Source of the DNA: Thamnocephalis sphaerospora
Taxonomy: Eukaryota > Zoopagomycota > Zoopagomycetes > Zoopagales > Sigmoideomycetaceae
Length of the DNA stretch: 31,411 nt
NCBI GenBank assembly: GCA_003614735.1
Contig: KZ992560.1
Location: forward strand, 1-31,411
Direction of reading: 5' to 3'
The translations under genes were made by a program, and so were the position numbers. Under the pieces are notes generated by a model that saw only the letters and a program-made list of their open reading frames with translations, did not search any database and had not been told where the DNA came from. Shown piece after piece: positions 1-11,642 of the stretch. The number at the start of each line of letters is the position of its first letter. Within the stretch, counting starts at the first letter, position 1.

Positions 1-650
1 ATGGCCGGTTTCCTGATGACGCTCAAGGGTCTGCCGAGCACCTACAACAAGGACATGCAAGAGGACAAGGAGCCGATGTTTGATGCGGCCGACACGGTGG
101 CTGGATCTCTGCAGATTGCCGCTGGTGTGCTCGCCACCTTGTCGGTGAGTCTATGCCGTTGACATGGACCATGACGTGTGCACGCGCCTAGGCTAACCTG
201 CGATGACATGCCAAATGTCAGATCAACGCTGAGAAGATGCGTGCTAGCCTTAGCGATGACATGCTGGCGACAGACTTGGCCGAGTACCTCGTGCGCAAGG
301 GGGTAAGTGAGCGGTGCACGGGCGTTTCTTTCCCGCTTGATGTTATCTCTAACACGCACACGTGTGCTTAGGTGCCTTTCCGTGAGACGCATCACATCGC
401 TGGTGCCGCCGTGCGCATGGCCGAAGAGCGCAAAGTACCGCTGGCACAGCTAAGCCCAGGCCAGCTGCGCGAGCTACACCCGTCCTTTGCGGACGATGTG
501 ACCGCGGTGTGGGACTTTGAACGCTCCGTAGAGCAGCGGGCCAGCGTCGGCGGTACCAGCCGCGGCACTGTACTGGACCAGTGTGCCACATTACACCATT
601 GGCTGACCCCTGCCCCTGTCGCTGCTGCCGCTGCGCCGTCCAAGGTGTAG
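1..650 (+). CDS. ARG4: Argininosuccinate lyase, C-terminal part (5' end outside window)
   Basis: Cleaves argininosuccinate to arginine and fumarate, the last step of arginine synthesis. Three exons are visible: 1-144, 222-302 and 372-650, with introns 145-221 (GTGAGT..CAG) and 303-371 (GTAAGT..TAG), both phase 0. Joined, they give the last 167 residues. The family block around the conserved glutamine loop is clear ([20 protein letters not shown]), and the second splice restores [17 protein letters not shown], a very conserved C-terminal stretch. The window happens to begin on an internal Met codon, so base 1 is not the start; the N-terminal two thirds, including the signature loop, lies upstream. 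The short Ala/Pro-rich tail is not conserved. Identification rests on known family sequence, the exon limits on splice consensus and phase. Confidence 0.95.
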
Positions 651-2316
651 CGACGTTGCCAAGATGTCTAGCGCCATATCATGCAACTGAGCATTTATCG
701 GCGTAAAAGACGGCAAACGCTAAAATAACAACTTGCACATACACGTTCATGCCTTAATGCCCGTCGCCCTTCGTGTGCAAATTCATGTGCGTGTGGTTGC
801 CATCTATGGCGTGGCGGTCGTTTTGCATACAGCCTGTATTCCGTTCTCGTATCGCCTACCGTGTGGACATGGGGATTTGCGCGCGCGTTTAGGCGCACGT
901 GCACGTCATAGGCCTCCCGTCGAAAACACGTGTCCACGCTACGGCGGCAATGTTGCCGTCGCCACTGCCGCTACTGCCGCTGGCGCACACGTCTATCAAC
1001 CGTGATCTGCCGCCCCTCCCCCACCACGACACTGGTGCGTGGCAGCTTGCCAAGGTGCTGTTCTCGACCGTAGTGGGCGGGGCGGGGCGGGAGCGAAAGG
1101 GCATGTGAGCCTGGGGAAGGTGGAAGCTTCTATGAAGGCAATTGAAGCGCCGCCGCATAAGCAGGCGCACATACGCCTACGTTGGCGGTGTGGGCGGACC
1201 CAATAGTGCTGTGGGCAGCGAGCGGTGGCGGACCTATGAGCGGCGGCGGTGGCGGCAGTCGGCACCGTGGCACGGTTTGCGATGACGCTATCCATCGCCA
1301 GCCATTGCAGGAGCGCCGCCCAAGCGACGACCGCTCCCCGTTCGAAAAGGAAGGCGACCGTCGGAGCACCTTTGTTGCGCAGGGCGCGTTCGGTAGGGCC
1401 GTTTTCGACGGAAGAACACGCGCCAGTGTGCTGTGTATCGCTTTCGCTCGCCCGTGCGACGCAATATGCGGGATGACGCGCGTGGCCAGCACGCAGCTCA
1501 TGGCCTGCCACGCTCTCTACGCCGCCTCTTCCTTGTCGGCCGGCTGCTTGCTGCCGATGTGTCAGGTACGCTGGCGTTATCGCTCGGCAGCAGGCTTACG
1601 GGTGTGCCGTGCCTGGTGGGCGTTGTCTGACGACACATGCAGTGGATGGATGCGGGGAAGCATGCCGTTTTGGGCCATCCAAGCAAAGAGTGCACGCCCA
1701 TTTGGCTCAGAGGCCGGCTATTCACGTCTGCGCCTGTCCGCGGTCACATTGGGCGCCATTTGTAACCGTTTAGGCCCACGCCACGTCGATGTAGCTCACC
1801 TGTCTGCCCCACGACGATGTCCGGCGGCACACCAGGCTGCATTCAGCCGCAGCAGCGTACAAATAGCTGCCGTGCACGTCGCTTGCCCATGGCTGCCGTG
1901 TATCACGTCTTCGCCCACACACACCATCCTCGTCGCCATCTGCTCCTGTGGATGCGCCGCTAACTTTTTTTTATTCGTGCTTGCCTACCCACACTCGTCT
2001 TTATCACGTCCACCCGCACTCAGCGTTACGCTCAGGTGAGAAACCGCTGCCAACCCCGCACGACGTTGTATCGCCTTAAAGCCCCAACGCATAGGCGCGC
2101 ACTGCCCACTTTGCGCTCCGCACTGTCTTTCCTTTGCCCGTGTATCGCCTTCGCCTGTATACCCGTCTAAAACACGCTTGTCTTCCAAGCCGTGGCTTAC
2201 TTTTGCACACACACGCACACACACACACACATACTTTTCCCCTGCCGTCTGCACGCTTGACGGGCTGCTGACGCTGATCACATTCTGTCGCTTCTGCAGC
2301 GTTTCTACCTGTCACC
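651..2316. other. Intergenic region and upstream region of the acyl-CoA synthetase gene
   Basis: No gene is supported here. An open frame of 285 codons (1182-2039, + strand) exists, but its product is rich in Cys, Arg and Ser without domain or repeat structure, and similar open stretches occur in other frames, as expected from GC-rich DNA. The last 350 bases are pyrimidine-rich on the + strand and hold a CA microsatellite (2206-2231), which looks like a fungal promoter and leader. A possible acceptor (TTCTGCAG at about 2292-2299) could end an intron in the 5' UTR just before the ATG at 2317. Confidence 0.5.
2206..2231 (+). repeat. CA dinucleotide microsatellite
   Basis: About 13 CA units with one CG interruption, in the presumed leader of the acyl-CoA synthetase gene. 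Similar runs lie at 11625-11642, 12031-12050 and 14673-14690, all outside coding sequence. Confidence 0.9.
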
Positions 2317-4384
2317 ATGTCCAAGAAATTGCCTCAAATGCAGACTGTCGAGTCGCCGAATGCGGTCGACGTTCCCGGCGAGGGCAAGGTGTGTAGACGC
2401 AAGCGAGTAACTAGGTCCTCGTTGGCCAGCTCGCTGACCACGACGACGACGCTGCGATTGCTTTTAGCCACGCCGTAATGTAATTGTCGGTGACCGTGCC
2501 CTTATCGGCCCGCCCAAGGGTATCAACTCGCTCCACGAGTCCCTGCTGCACGGCGCCAAACTGTCCAACGATGGCCCGTTCCTCGGTCGTCGTGTGGTCA
2601 CCAACGGTGTGGCCGGTCCGTATGTCTGGGAGACGTACGGACAGGTGCTCAAGCGCATCGAGGCGCTCGGCTCTGGCCTGGCCAAGCTCGGCACCAATGA
2701 GCGCGACCGTGTCGGTCTCTTCTCCGTCAATCGCCCCGAGTGGGTGATTGGCGAGCACGCCTGCTTCAAGTACAACTATGTCACTGTGCCGCTGTACGAC
2801 ACTCTTGGCGATGAAGCGATCGAGTACATCATCGGTCAGACCGAGATGCGCATTATCCTGGCTACCGCTGACAAGGCCGAGAAACTGTTCAAGATGCGCG
2901 AGCGCGTGCCCACCGTCAAGGTGGTCATTCTGATGGACCACCTGATTGAAGAGGCCGAGGTGAACCGCCTGCGCGAGGTGGCGGGCGAGGGCATCCAGGT
3001 CCTCACCTTCTCCGAGACGGAGGATTTGGGCCGCGACGGTGGCCTGGAGCCGGCCGGCACAGCTGGCCTGGATGACATCTTCACCATCTGCTACACCAGC
3101 GGTACCACCGGTCTGCCCAAGGGTGTTGTGCTCACGCACTTCAACATGCTGTCGGAGGTCGAGGGCGCGCACGAGCTTGGCCGCCACAACAAGCTGTTCA
3201 CGGTCACCAAGGATGAGGTGTACATTTCGTACCTGCCGCTGGCTCACGTCATGGAGCGCACGCTCCAGGCGCTGTTCACCAGCCGAGGTGCCAGCATCGG
3301 TTTCTACCAGGGCGACACGCTCAAGCTGCTGGACGACGTGGCGGAGCTCAAGCCGACCCTGTTTGTCAGCGTGCCGCGTCTCTTCAACCGCATCTATGAC
3401 AAGGTGCTGGGCGGCGTCAAGGCCAAGGGCGGCGTGGCCGCCTACCTGTTCAACAAGGCGTACAAGCAGAAGCTGCAGAACCTGGAGCGCAATGTCAATT
3501 ATCACTGGCTGTGGGATCGTCTGGTGTTTGGCGCGGTGCGCAGCAAGCTGGGCGGTCGCGTCAAGCACATGCTTACCGGTTCGGCGCCCATTGCCCCGGA
3601 TGTGGTGGACTTTTTGCGCGTCTGCTTCAGCGCCGACGTGTACGAGGGCTACGGCCAGACCGAAAACGCGGCCGGCCTTTCGCTCACCTTCCGCTACGAC
3701 TGCCAGAGCGGCCACGTTGGCGTGCCCTTCCCGTGCTGCGAGGTCAAACTGCTGGATCTGCCCGAGATGAACTACACCAGCACCGACAAGCCGTACCCGC
3801 GTGGCGAGATTTGCGTGCGTGGTAACCAGGTGTTCCGCGAGTACTATCGCCTGCCGGAGAAGACCGCCGAAACTCTGGACGCCGATGGCTGGTGCCGCAC
3901 CGGTGACGTTGGCATGTGGGACGAGCGTGGCCGTCTCAAGATCATCGATCGCGCCAAGAACATCTTCAAGCTGGCGCAGGGCGAGTACATTGCGCCGGAG
4001 CGCATTGAGAATGTCTACCAGAAGCACGAGCTGGTGGCCCAGGCCTTCGTCTACGGCGACTCGCTGCAGGCCACGCTGGTCGGCATCATTGTGCCTGATG
4101 AGGAGGAGCTGGCCAAGTTTGCCGCCGGCCACAACCTGGGCGGCAAGTCGTACCAGGAGCTGTGTGCGGTCGAGGACGTGCGCCAGCACATTCTGCGCCA
4201 GCTCGGTGCCTTTGGCAAGGCCAACGGTCTCAAGGGCTTTGAGAATGTCAAGAACATTCGCCTCGAGTCGGATGCCTTCACCGTCGAGAACGACCTGCTC
4301 ACGCCGTCCTTCAAGCTGAAGCGCCAGCCGGTCACCGCCAAGTACCGGACGGCGATCGACGAGATGTACGCCGAGCTTGCTTAG
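2317..4384 (+). CDS. Long-chain acyl-CoA synthetase (fatty acid CoA ligase)
   Basis: Activates long-chain fatty acids with ATP and CoA through an acyl-adenylate, feeding lipid synthesis or beta-oxidation. Two exons, 2317-2388 and 2468-4384, joined in phase 0 over a 79-nt intron (GTGTGT..TTTTAG), give 662 residues, the usual size of the LACS/Faa family. Visible motifs of the ANL superfamily are the P-loop-like YTSGTTGLPKG (residues 233-243), GYGQTE (418-423), DGWCRTGD (497-504) and a lysine-bearing C-terminal domain. The start is the ATG in a good context (CACCATGTCC); the first exon codes only 24 residues and joins to a conserved PRRN stretch. There is no obvious signal or membrane anchor. 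The C-terminus (AELA) is not a peroxisomal PTS1 signal, so the compartment is open. A 592-codon frame on the opposite strand is a shadow of this gene. Confidence 0.94.
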
Positions 4385-4720
4385 ACGCGCTTCGCTGTGT
4401 CGCTGCCGTCTCCATTCCCCGATGCTCTTATCCGAGTGTCCATCGCTGTTTCACCCTTTGTCATGGTTGCTACGGACATCGCCACAGCATCGTATCACTG
4501 CATCACCCAGCTGTACGCTGTACAATCCGCACCCAATTTTCCGCGTTGCGCCCTGTTATTGTCGTCATCTGTTCCATCGTGCCAGCGTGGCTCTGTTTTG
4601 ATCCGGTTGGCTAATGAACACTGCTTGCTATCATTCATGACGGCCACAGGCCAGTCGACACGGATGCTTTTTATCTACTGTAAGCGCGCAATGGCCGATC
4701 GATCGATTGCATGCTGCGCC
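4385..4720. other. Convergent 3' intergenic region
   Basis: Lies between the stop codons of the acyl-CoA synthetase (+) and the methyltransferase (-), so it should hold both 3' UTRs. No canonical AATAAA was seen on either strand and no coding signal. Confidence 0.5.
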
Positions 4721-6022
4721 TTATTCGCGCAGGGTGAGCCGGTAACCATGCACGGTGGCGCGCACAGTTTCCGCGCCCGGATCCTCGGCAAACATGGGCT
4801 GCATGCGCTGCTCCAGCACGCGCTCTACGCAAAAGCCACCGTACTGCTTCGAGTCGGACGCAGCCAAAGTGAAAAAGCGAAGATCGCGTGCCGCCAGCCA
4901 CGGTCGATGATGTGTGAAAAAGACCAGCGCCTGCGGTGCAGACGTCTCGCGTGTGACCAGCGGTGGCAGGGCCGTGTCGGCGGGCAGTTCGCCTGCACCC
5001 GACGCATCGTCAAAGCGGTTACGCGCTTCTTCGTCGCTATCCACCTCCTGATCCTTTATGCTGACGTCAGGCAGACCAGCAGCGCGGCGTAGGCAGGAAC
5101 GCACTGTGCGCAGCATGGCGCGATGCTGCGAATGGTTGAAGATTAAATCGCTGAGAATGATTAGGTCAAAGCTGCCGGCGGGCACCGTCGGATCGTCCGT
5201 GCCCAGCTGCTCCACATCAGCCCCCCACAAATAGCCCTAGACACCAGGGGAGATCAGTCGCAGGGCGCATGTCAGCCAATGCACACGTGCAGTCTGTGCG
5301 CAGGCAAAATTACCTTGACGCAGAGTCGGCCACTCGCCAGCGCGTCCGGTGCATTGGCCTGCGCATTGATGCTGAGATTCTCCAGCAGATCGGCATCAGG
5401 GTAGTCGGTAAGCACCACCTGTGGCAGCAAGTAGAGCGACAACCATTAGAGATTTGCGCGCTGGCCATGCTGCCAGTAGCAAAGACACCCACGCGCTTTG
5501 CATCGTCCAGAGCCGCCACTAGACCAGGTAGACCGGCACCTGCGCCTAGCTCTAGCACGCGGCGTTCGCGACAGAGCGTCTCCCGCCGTGTATCCAGATA
5601 GTCGGCAAACACTCGCGCCGCATTCCACAGATGATGTCCCCAGAGCGGATGTGCGCCCACCAGACGAAGACGCAGCGTCGCGCAAGCATCTATGGTCGTT
5701 GCGATGAGCATGCTGCACCGGTAGCTTTGCTGGCTTTATGCCTGGCCACCCACCCGATTGCACAAGCTGTTCAGAGCGTGTATGCGTTACAAACGTCGGC
5801 TCAGGCGACGGCGGTCTAAAGTCCTCTGGTTCCTGTCGACGTGCGTGCGAGCAGTCGGTAAGCATACCTTGCGCTTTTCCAGCGACAGCAGCGACAGCGG
5901 TCGCCCACCTCAAACATGCCACCGCCCAGCTCAGATCCCGCGTCGTCGCTGTCGTCGGCCTGGCCGTCGTTAGCGGCGCGGATCGCGTCACGGTGCTCCG
6001 CTGGCGTGTGCTGCTCCGTCAT
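4721..6022 (-). CDS. EFM7: Efm7/NNMT-type protein methyltransferase
   Basis: Seven-beta-strand SAM-dependent methyltransferase. The yeast family member methylates the N-terminal residue and a lysine of translation elongation factor 1-alpha in the cytosol. Five exons on the minus strand: 6022-5909, 5832-5754, 5689-5493, 5418-5314 and 5236-4721, giving 336 residues. The first junction restores FE-EPEDFRPP, the N-terminal signature of the family. Later come VGAHPLWGHHLWNA (75-88), the SAM-binding loop LELGAGAGLPGL (110-121), VVLTDYPDADLLENL (131-145) and FDLIILSD (188-195), then HHRPW (274-278). The protein is longer than yeast Efm7 (about 260) because of an acidic, low-complexity insert at about 217-266. 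The second intron (5753-5690) is the least certain: an alternative acceptor lies 22 nt earlier but breaks the frame. Convergent with the acyl-CoA synthetase gene; its promoter faces that of Cdh1. Confidence 0.88.
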
Positions 6023-7392
6023 GGCGGGGTCTTGTGGCGATCGTGCAAGGGTGTAGAAAAGCAAGAAAAAAGCACGCCCTTTTCCTCTGCCCTGCGCTTG
6101 CGTCCATTTGTACTCGCACGCCCGGGCACCGCACCGCCCGCGCCACCTTGCCAGGCCTAATGTGCCATGGTCCGCCTGTAGACATGCATATACCTTTGGT
6201 CCTGGCGCACTTGCGCGGATTCGACTTGTGTCGAGTCACATGGCAAGGGTAGGATTGGGCTATCTTGGCATGGAAATCAAAACAAACGCAAGCTTCTGCC
6301 TCCTCCCCTTTCCACTCCCCACGCACACGCTCCTAGTTTCGCTAGCTTACCACAGCGGGTGTCATTGCTGCCGCGGCTGTTGTTGCCACCGCCGCCTGCT
6401 GGCCACCACGCGCGTGCTGCCCTTGCTACCCTTGCGCCTGTCTCTGCATTCCGCTTGCCTGTGCCCGCGACGCTTGCTTGCGTAAGCTCTGGTCCAGAGT
6501 GGCATCGGCCATCTGCCTGCTCACACGCGTCTGCGGCTGCCGTGCGCGCACGCACGCATCTTTATCACCTACATCGCCCTGCTTTGCTCCTTTGTCTGTC
6601 TGCTTACCTATTGTCCGCACCTTTTTCTAGCGGGTTGACCTTTGCATTCACGCCTGGTACCGCTGGCCTTAACGAACAACGGGCATCGCCTAGTTTCTGT
6701 GCGTGCCGCTGGCTTCTCTTTTGTCCATCCTCCTGTTCTTGTTCTCCTACCTTGCTGCCTGTGCATGTACGTTCTCTGTTCAGCTCAAGCATCGGCCGTT
6801 CTGGTTTAGTTGTTATAGCTACAGGCTTTACGCGGTCTCTGTTGCTCTGAGCTTGCCTGCACAGTATCAGGACTGCGGTGCACTCTGGCCAGGGCCCTAT
6901 CTCGGCCGGCTTCTATTCTATCTTGTCTGTGCGTGCTGCCGTGCTCCATTGCGTGCGACCAGGGCGCATTATACGGCAGGTAAGTGCGGTGCGATGGCTG
7001 GCGGCTAGCGGACCTAATCGTGACTGGCCAACTTACCGTGTCATCGGCGTCACAGCTGTCACTGTATTTATAGCTACTCTACTTTGTGTGTCCGATCGTT
7101 TGCAGACATCGTGTAGAGTGCCATTGCAAACGTACATAGGCTGCGGCGTATTCCATACCGGCAACGTGGCAAGGTCGCTTCCTTTACTACTACTACTGTC
7201 GACATCTACGGCTGCAACACGATTCGACGACGCCCTATCACGCTTGCTGCTACTGCCGCTGTTGCAACGATATTACTTGAGCGGTGGTCTGCTGAGACAT
7301 TACGCTACGTTGCTAGCTTGCGCCGTACACCACAGTATCAATCCATTCACTCGCTAGTGGACCATTCTACCGGCGTCTTTGCCACGTCAGCT
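6023..7392. other. Divergent promoter region between EFM7 and CDH1
   Basis: About 1.4 kb separates two start codons that point away from each other. On the + strand it is strongly pyrimidine-rich with many CTGC and CCTT stretches, consistent with long fungal leaders. Open frames here are short and change frame repeatedly, and I see no domain. A 5' UTR intron of CDH1 is possible but cannot be placed. Confidence 0.5.
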
Positions 7393-10119
7393 ATGCTTGA
7401 ATCCAAATTCAACGTGCGCGCCCGCCGGGCTGCTCAGGAAGCGCTGGAAGGGGCCACATCAACGTCGAGTAGGACGACCCATGAACGCACTTTTCCTGCC
7501 ATACGGCCATCGGCAGCTGGCACCGCGGCGAGAAGCATACCCATGCGCATTGGCGTAGGATCACCGAGTATGCACCCACACCAGACAACACAAAGCGAGG
7601 TGTCGCAGACCAACACTGTAGCGTCTGTGGGCGTCGTGACGCGAGCTCGTGGTGCGCGCGCGAGAACAACGGAGACTGCTGCTGCTACTGTCGTTACCGC
7701 GGCTACAACAAGGACAGTATCGACAACAGCAGCGACAACAAGAACAGCAGCATCATCGTCGTCGTCGTCGTCGCGGTTGTCTAATACTCGTCCGCAAGTG
7801 TCGTCTAGTACTCGTCCTCAAGCATCGTCTAGTGCTCGTCCACAAGAGTCCTCTCGACGCGATGGCAAACGAGCATCTACGCCTCCGTTACCTCAGTCGC
7901 CCAAGCATACTGGAACGGGCTACACTGGGGCTGCGAGCAGTTCTAGGCGACCACTTCCTGCCATACATCCAGATAGGATGATCAGGAGTCCTGGCGCAAG
8001 TACACCTTCTCGGATGCGTATCAGCGGAGATCGGTAGGACAACTGCGACTAGGTGGCCTAGAACAATCTTCTGACATGGGATGTGAATGTGAACAGGTAC
8101 ATTGCCACTCGCAGTGGGCGGGACTTGCGCGGCGAATTCCACATGGCCCGGTCAGTCGGCTCGGCAGCAGCGGTGATGTCGCCGCCATCACGCGGAAAAC
8201 GCAAGGCAGTGGAGACGGACGCAGAGTATGCGCAGGGTAGGCATGCGTAGCAGACGACGGAGCTTTGCATGATATGCCATACTGACGTACCCGGATACGC
8301 ATGTGCTATGCTAGAGCAACGCGAGTATCTGTATGACGCTGTGCTTGCCAATGAGGTGTTCAATTCGGAAATGCAGATTGGCACACCCCAAAGTCCCGAG
8401 CCGACACCTCGCGTCAATGGCCGAGTACACCAGCGTTTTCCGCCAGCCTCACCTGGCTCGCCCTCCATGCGAGGCGGGCGTGCTCGGCAGCGTGTCTTTC
8501 CGCCGTACAGCGCAGAGCTGTTGTCGGATGAGGAGGAAGAAGTGTCTAGTCCGGTGATGCGACCTCCTGGTGGCGGACCCCTGCTCAACTTTCGATCGCC
8601 AACCCGGACAGGTGGGCGGATCTACGATGCACTGACCCGCGTCAATGCAGGGATCGATGGCGCCATTCGACACCGCGACCTGCTGAGAGGACCCGATCAT
8701 ATCAACGCCAGTCTTTTCCCGGTGAGCCGGCAGAGCCAGCGGATGCTGTCGATTCCACGGCGACCGATGCGTGAGATCTGTTCGACACCGTGCAAAGTGC
8801 TGGATGCGCCAAAGATTGCGGTAGGTGGCAGTGGGGTGGACGATCGCTAGCGCTTCAGCAAACCTATGTGTTGTGCTCACCTTCATGCCACGTCTAAAGA
8901 ACAACTACTATCTCAATCTGCTCGATTGGTCCAGCACCAATATTCTTGGCGTTGGTCTAGGCCGGTGTGTGTACCTCTGGAATGCACAAAACGCCAGTGT
9001 TACCAAGCTCTGCCAACTTCCCGACAACGACACGGTTACTTCTGTGAGCTGGATGCCACAGGCAAGTGCACGGGTGTATGGTCGCCGGATTTTGCCTAGT
9101 CTGACCGCCGATGATGCTACCGCTGTTCTATCATCGCGACGGCATGCACGATAGGGGAGATGTCTGGCGGTGGGAACAGAGCTTGGCTATGTCAAAGTAT
9201 GGGACGTGCAGAGCAGCAAGGAGATTCAATCGCTGGCGTGCCATCACCGGCGTGTTAGTACGTAGTCTTGCCGCATGCGCAAACACATACGCTTGCGTCC
9301 AAACGATCGGCTGACTTTGGTGTCTAGGTGTCATGGCCTGGTCCAATGCCACCCATCTAGCGTCTGCGGGGCGGGATCGTATTATCCTGCAACGGGATAC
9401 GCGAACGCCAAAGCAGATTGTGCAACGATGGAGCGGTCATCAGGGCGAAGTGTGCGGTCTACGCTGGAACCCCTCCGACACGCAGCTGGCCAGCGGCGGC
9501 AACGACAATTGCGTGCATGTGTGGGACTATCGGCGGCCCGAGCCGCTTTGGCGCTTTACCGAGCACAAGGCAGCCGTCAAGGCGGTCGCCTGGTCCCCTC
9601 ATCAGGAGGGCCTATTGGGCACCGGCGGTGGCAAGGACGACTTTACCATTCGCTTTTGGAACACTGTGCACGGGACACCGCTCAGCGAAATCAACACGGG
9701 GGCGCAGGTACGACCCAACAGTTGCGCGTCCGCTGTCTCATGCGCCTTTGCGGTGTGCAGACCTGCAAAGCATGCTAACTTTTCACAACACACGGTTTGT
9801 GCGCTTTCAGGTGTGTAATCTTGCCTGGTCGCAGCATTCCAACGAGATTGTGTCTACACACGGCTATGCCAGCGAGAGCGCCGCTTCCTCTACGACCCTG
9901 TCTCAGAACAACCTGCGCATTTGGCGCTATCCCAAGATGCGCCAGCTGATGACGCTGGGCGGCCATACAGATCGTGTTCTCTACATGGCCTGTGCGCCCG
10001 ATGGCCGCACGGTTGTGACTGGTGCCCCGGACGAGACGCTACGATTCTGGGAGGTGTTTGATCCGCCACCGTCCGAGCGCGAGCCAACAGGCGCACTCAC
10101 CATGGATTGCATCCGCTAG
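7393..10119 (+). CDS. CDH1: Cdh1/Fizzy-related activator of the anaphase-promoting complex
   Basis: WD40 protein that recruits D-box and KEN-box substrates to the APC/C ubiquitin ligase in late mitosis and G1. Seven exons: 7393-8033, 8097-8236, 8315-8820, 8900-9061, 9155-9257, 9328-9707 and 9811-10119, giving 746 residues. The N-terminal half is long, Ser/Thr-rich and full of SP/TP sites, typical targets of CDK inhibition. A C-box-like element GDRYIATR (212-219) replaces the usual Pro by Ala. EYLYDAVLANEVFN matches the LYDALLKNELLG region of Cdh1, and the block ending STPCKVLDAPKI leads into the propeller (about 430-746). STHGY and ETLRFW are present and the C-terminus is Ile-Arg, the IR tail that docks on the APC. 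Intron 4 (9062-9154) has a GC donor. The last intron has a clear TGCTAAC branch point near 9774. Cdh1 is preferred over Cdc20 because of the LYDAVLANEV block. Confidence 0.93.
9062..9154 (+). other. GC-AG intron in CDH1
   Basis: The donor reads CAG|GCAAGT, the textbook consensus of GC-AG introns, and the acceptor is GATAG. Splicing joins SWMPQ to GRCLAVGT without gap relative to the same stretch of other Cdh1 proteins (human WSERGNLVAVGT). A GT donor 12 nt downstream (9074) is also in phase but would add four residues to a tight blade loop. Confidence 0.75.
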
Positions 10120-10854
10120 CGCGGCAGCGTCGCCTTGGCCGTGTGCCCGCAGCATGGCAGCGATGCGCATGGCAGGCACTTTGTGCGCCTTTTGCTTGTC
10201 AAGAAGACCAGTGCGCGGAGCACATGCCCCGTGCTTGGACATTGGGCCGGTCGGAATGGCCTGGATTGCCGCTTCGGGCATTGTGCAGGGTCGTTTTGTT
10301 GCCGGCACGTCGGCCATGCACCGTGTTGCTTTGTCGCGTTGTTTATTTGCGTTCCGCACCTCTTCCTCCTCCTTGTCGTACTCCTGTAGCCCGCCCAATT
10401 TCCCGCTTATTCGTCCATTTGTTTGTTTTTCCATTTGCCGTATGTTTTTGCTTCCGAGTACGACGCGCGACCGCGGTGGGACCCGAGTTGTTTCTAGTCA
10501 TCGCCCGTCGCTTGCAATGTACGATTATTTTCCCGTGGCCGGTGACGCTTGTGCGCCTATCGCCGACTATTTACGATGTACACAGGCGTGCTGGCTGCAT
10601 GAGCGAGTGGGTGGGACGCGTAGTCAGCGTGTGACCGACGGCGCAACACAAAAGGACGTAAAGGCGGCGGGCGCGTCATTCTTGAGTGGCGGCCTGCGCC
10701 AGCATCCATCAACGCGACCGTCGCTTGCACGTGCAACTGCAGCCGCGGCTGTTTTTACGCCTGCCTTTGCTGTGGTGTCACGCGCAAGTGTGCTAGCACG
10801 CGCTTCCCCAGGCGTCCCACGCATCGGCAGGCCTTTAGCATCATGCTGACGACG

Positions 10855-10972
10855 GCAGCAACCAAAGCAGCAACAGTAGCAACAGCAACAACAACAACAA
10901 CAACAGCAACAGTAACAGCAGCATCGGCAGCATCGACAGCATTAACAGCATCGGCAGCAGCAACAGCAGCGG
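10855..10972 (+). repeat. CAA/CAG-rich trinucleotide tract
   Basis: About 118 bp made mostly of CAA, CAG, CAT and TAA triplets with a pure CAA core at about 10885-10903. Depending on frame it reads as Thr/Ala-, Asn/Ser- or Gln-rich, so it gives no evidence of coding by itself. Its purity suggests replication slippage. Confidence 0.85.
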
Positions 10973-11624
10973 TGGTGAACCGCTCATGCCTGCGCCCGCA
11001 TTCGTGTTTGGGCAGCGGCCAATGATGTGGTGAGGCAATGCCGCGTCACCGCTGTCAAGCGCGTACAGCGCGAAGGAGAGGCAATGTTGAATGATGACGC
11101 GCGTGCTGTCCAACGTCATCCAGCATCGTCACAAGTGCTGTGACAGCGGTTACAGCGGCAGCCCTCCTTGAACCGCCTTGGTGGTGGTGCGCCCTTGTTG
11201 TTGACGTCGTGTCCGCTGCGGTGGTCGTTGACAGTCAGCAACTGCCATTAAGGCTGTTTCTAGCGTCTGCTTTGAGGAGCACATTTTCACACACACGCAC
11301 ACACGCATGAGCGGTTTATTCCCACCTTGTCCGCGTTTGCCACCGTTGACTCCTTTTTTACTTCATCTCCCCGTGCGCTTATTTATCAAAACTATTCTCG
11401 GTGCCAATACTACTTGCGCAAAGCCAAAACAACCGTCAGATCCGTTTTCGACCTGTTGACGACTGCCAAGAATCGCCGTGCACCTGCCTTGGCCATTTCT
11501 AGCCTACCAGGTAAGTCGCCATGCTGTGGTTACGGCTGCCCCAACGGTGCGCACGCTGGTACGCACGCCCGTTCGTTTGCTCTGACCATGGAGCACGCGG
11601 TATCCATCTCGCTCAGTGGGCGCA

Positions 11625-11642
11625 TGTGTGTGTGTGTGTGTG
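11625..11642 (+). repeat. TG dinucleotide microsatellite
   Basis: Nine TG units in the long non-coding stretch upstream of the gene at 12359. Confidence 0.9.

Noticed and set aside
1182-2039. Open frame of 285 codons on the + strand
   Set aside because: No domain, no repeat, odd composition rich in Cys, Arg and Ser, and competing open frames on both strands; explained by GC-rich intergenic DNA.
2411-4189. Open frame of 592 codons on the minus strand opposite the acyl-CoA synthetase
   Set aside because: It is antisense to a certain gene and its Leu/Val/His/Gln-rich product reflects the complement of GC-biased codons; no domain is visible.
10839-11033. Asn/Ser-rich frame of 64 codons ending in FVFGQRPMMW
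   Set aside because: It has no start codon and a poor acceptor, and is explained by the CAA/CAG tract. It might be an exon of an unseen gene, but nothing joins it.
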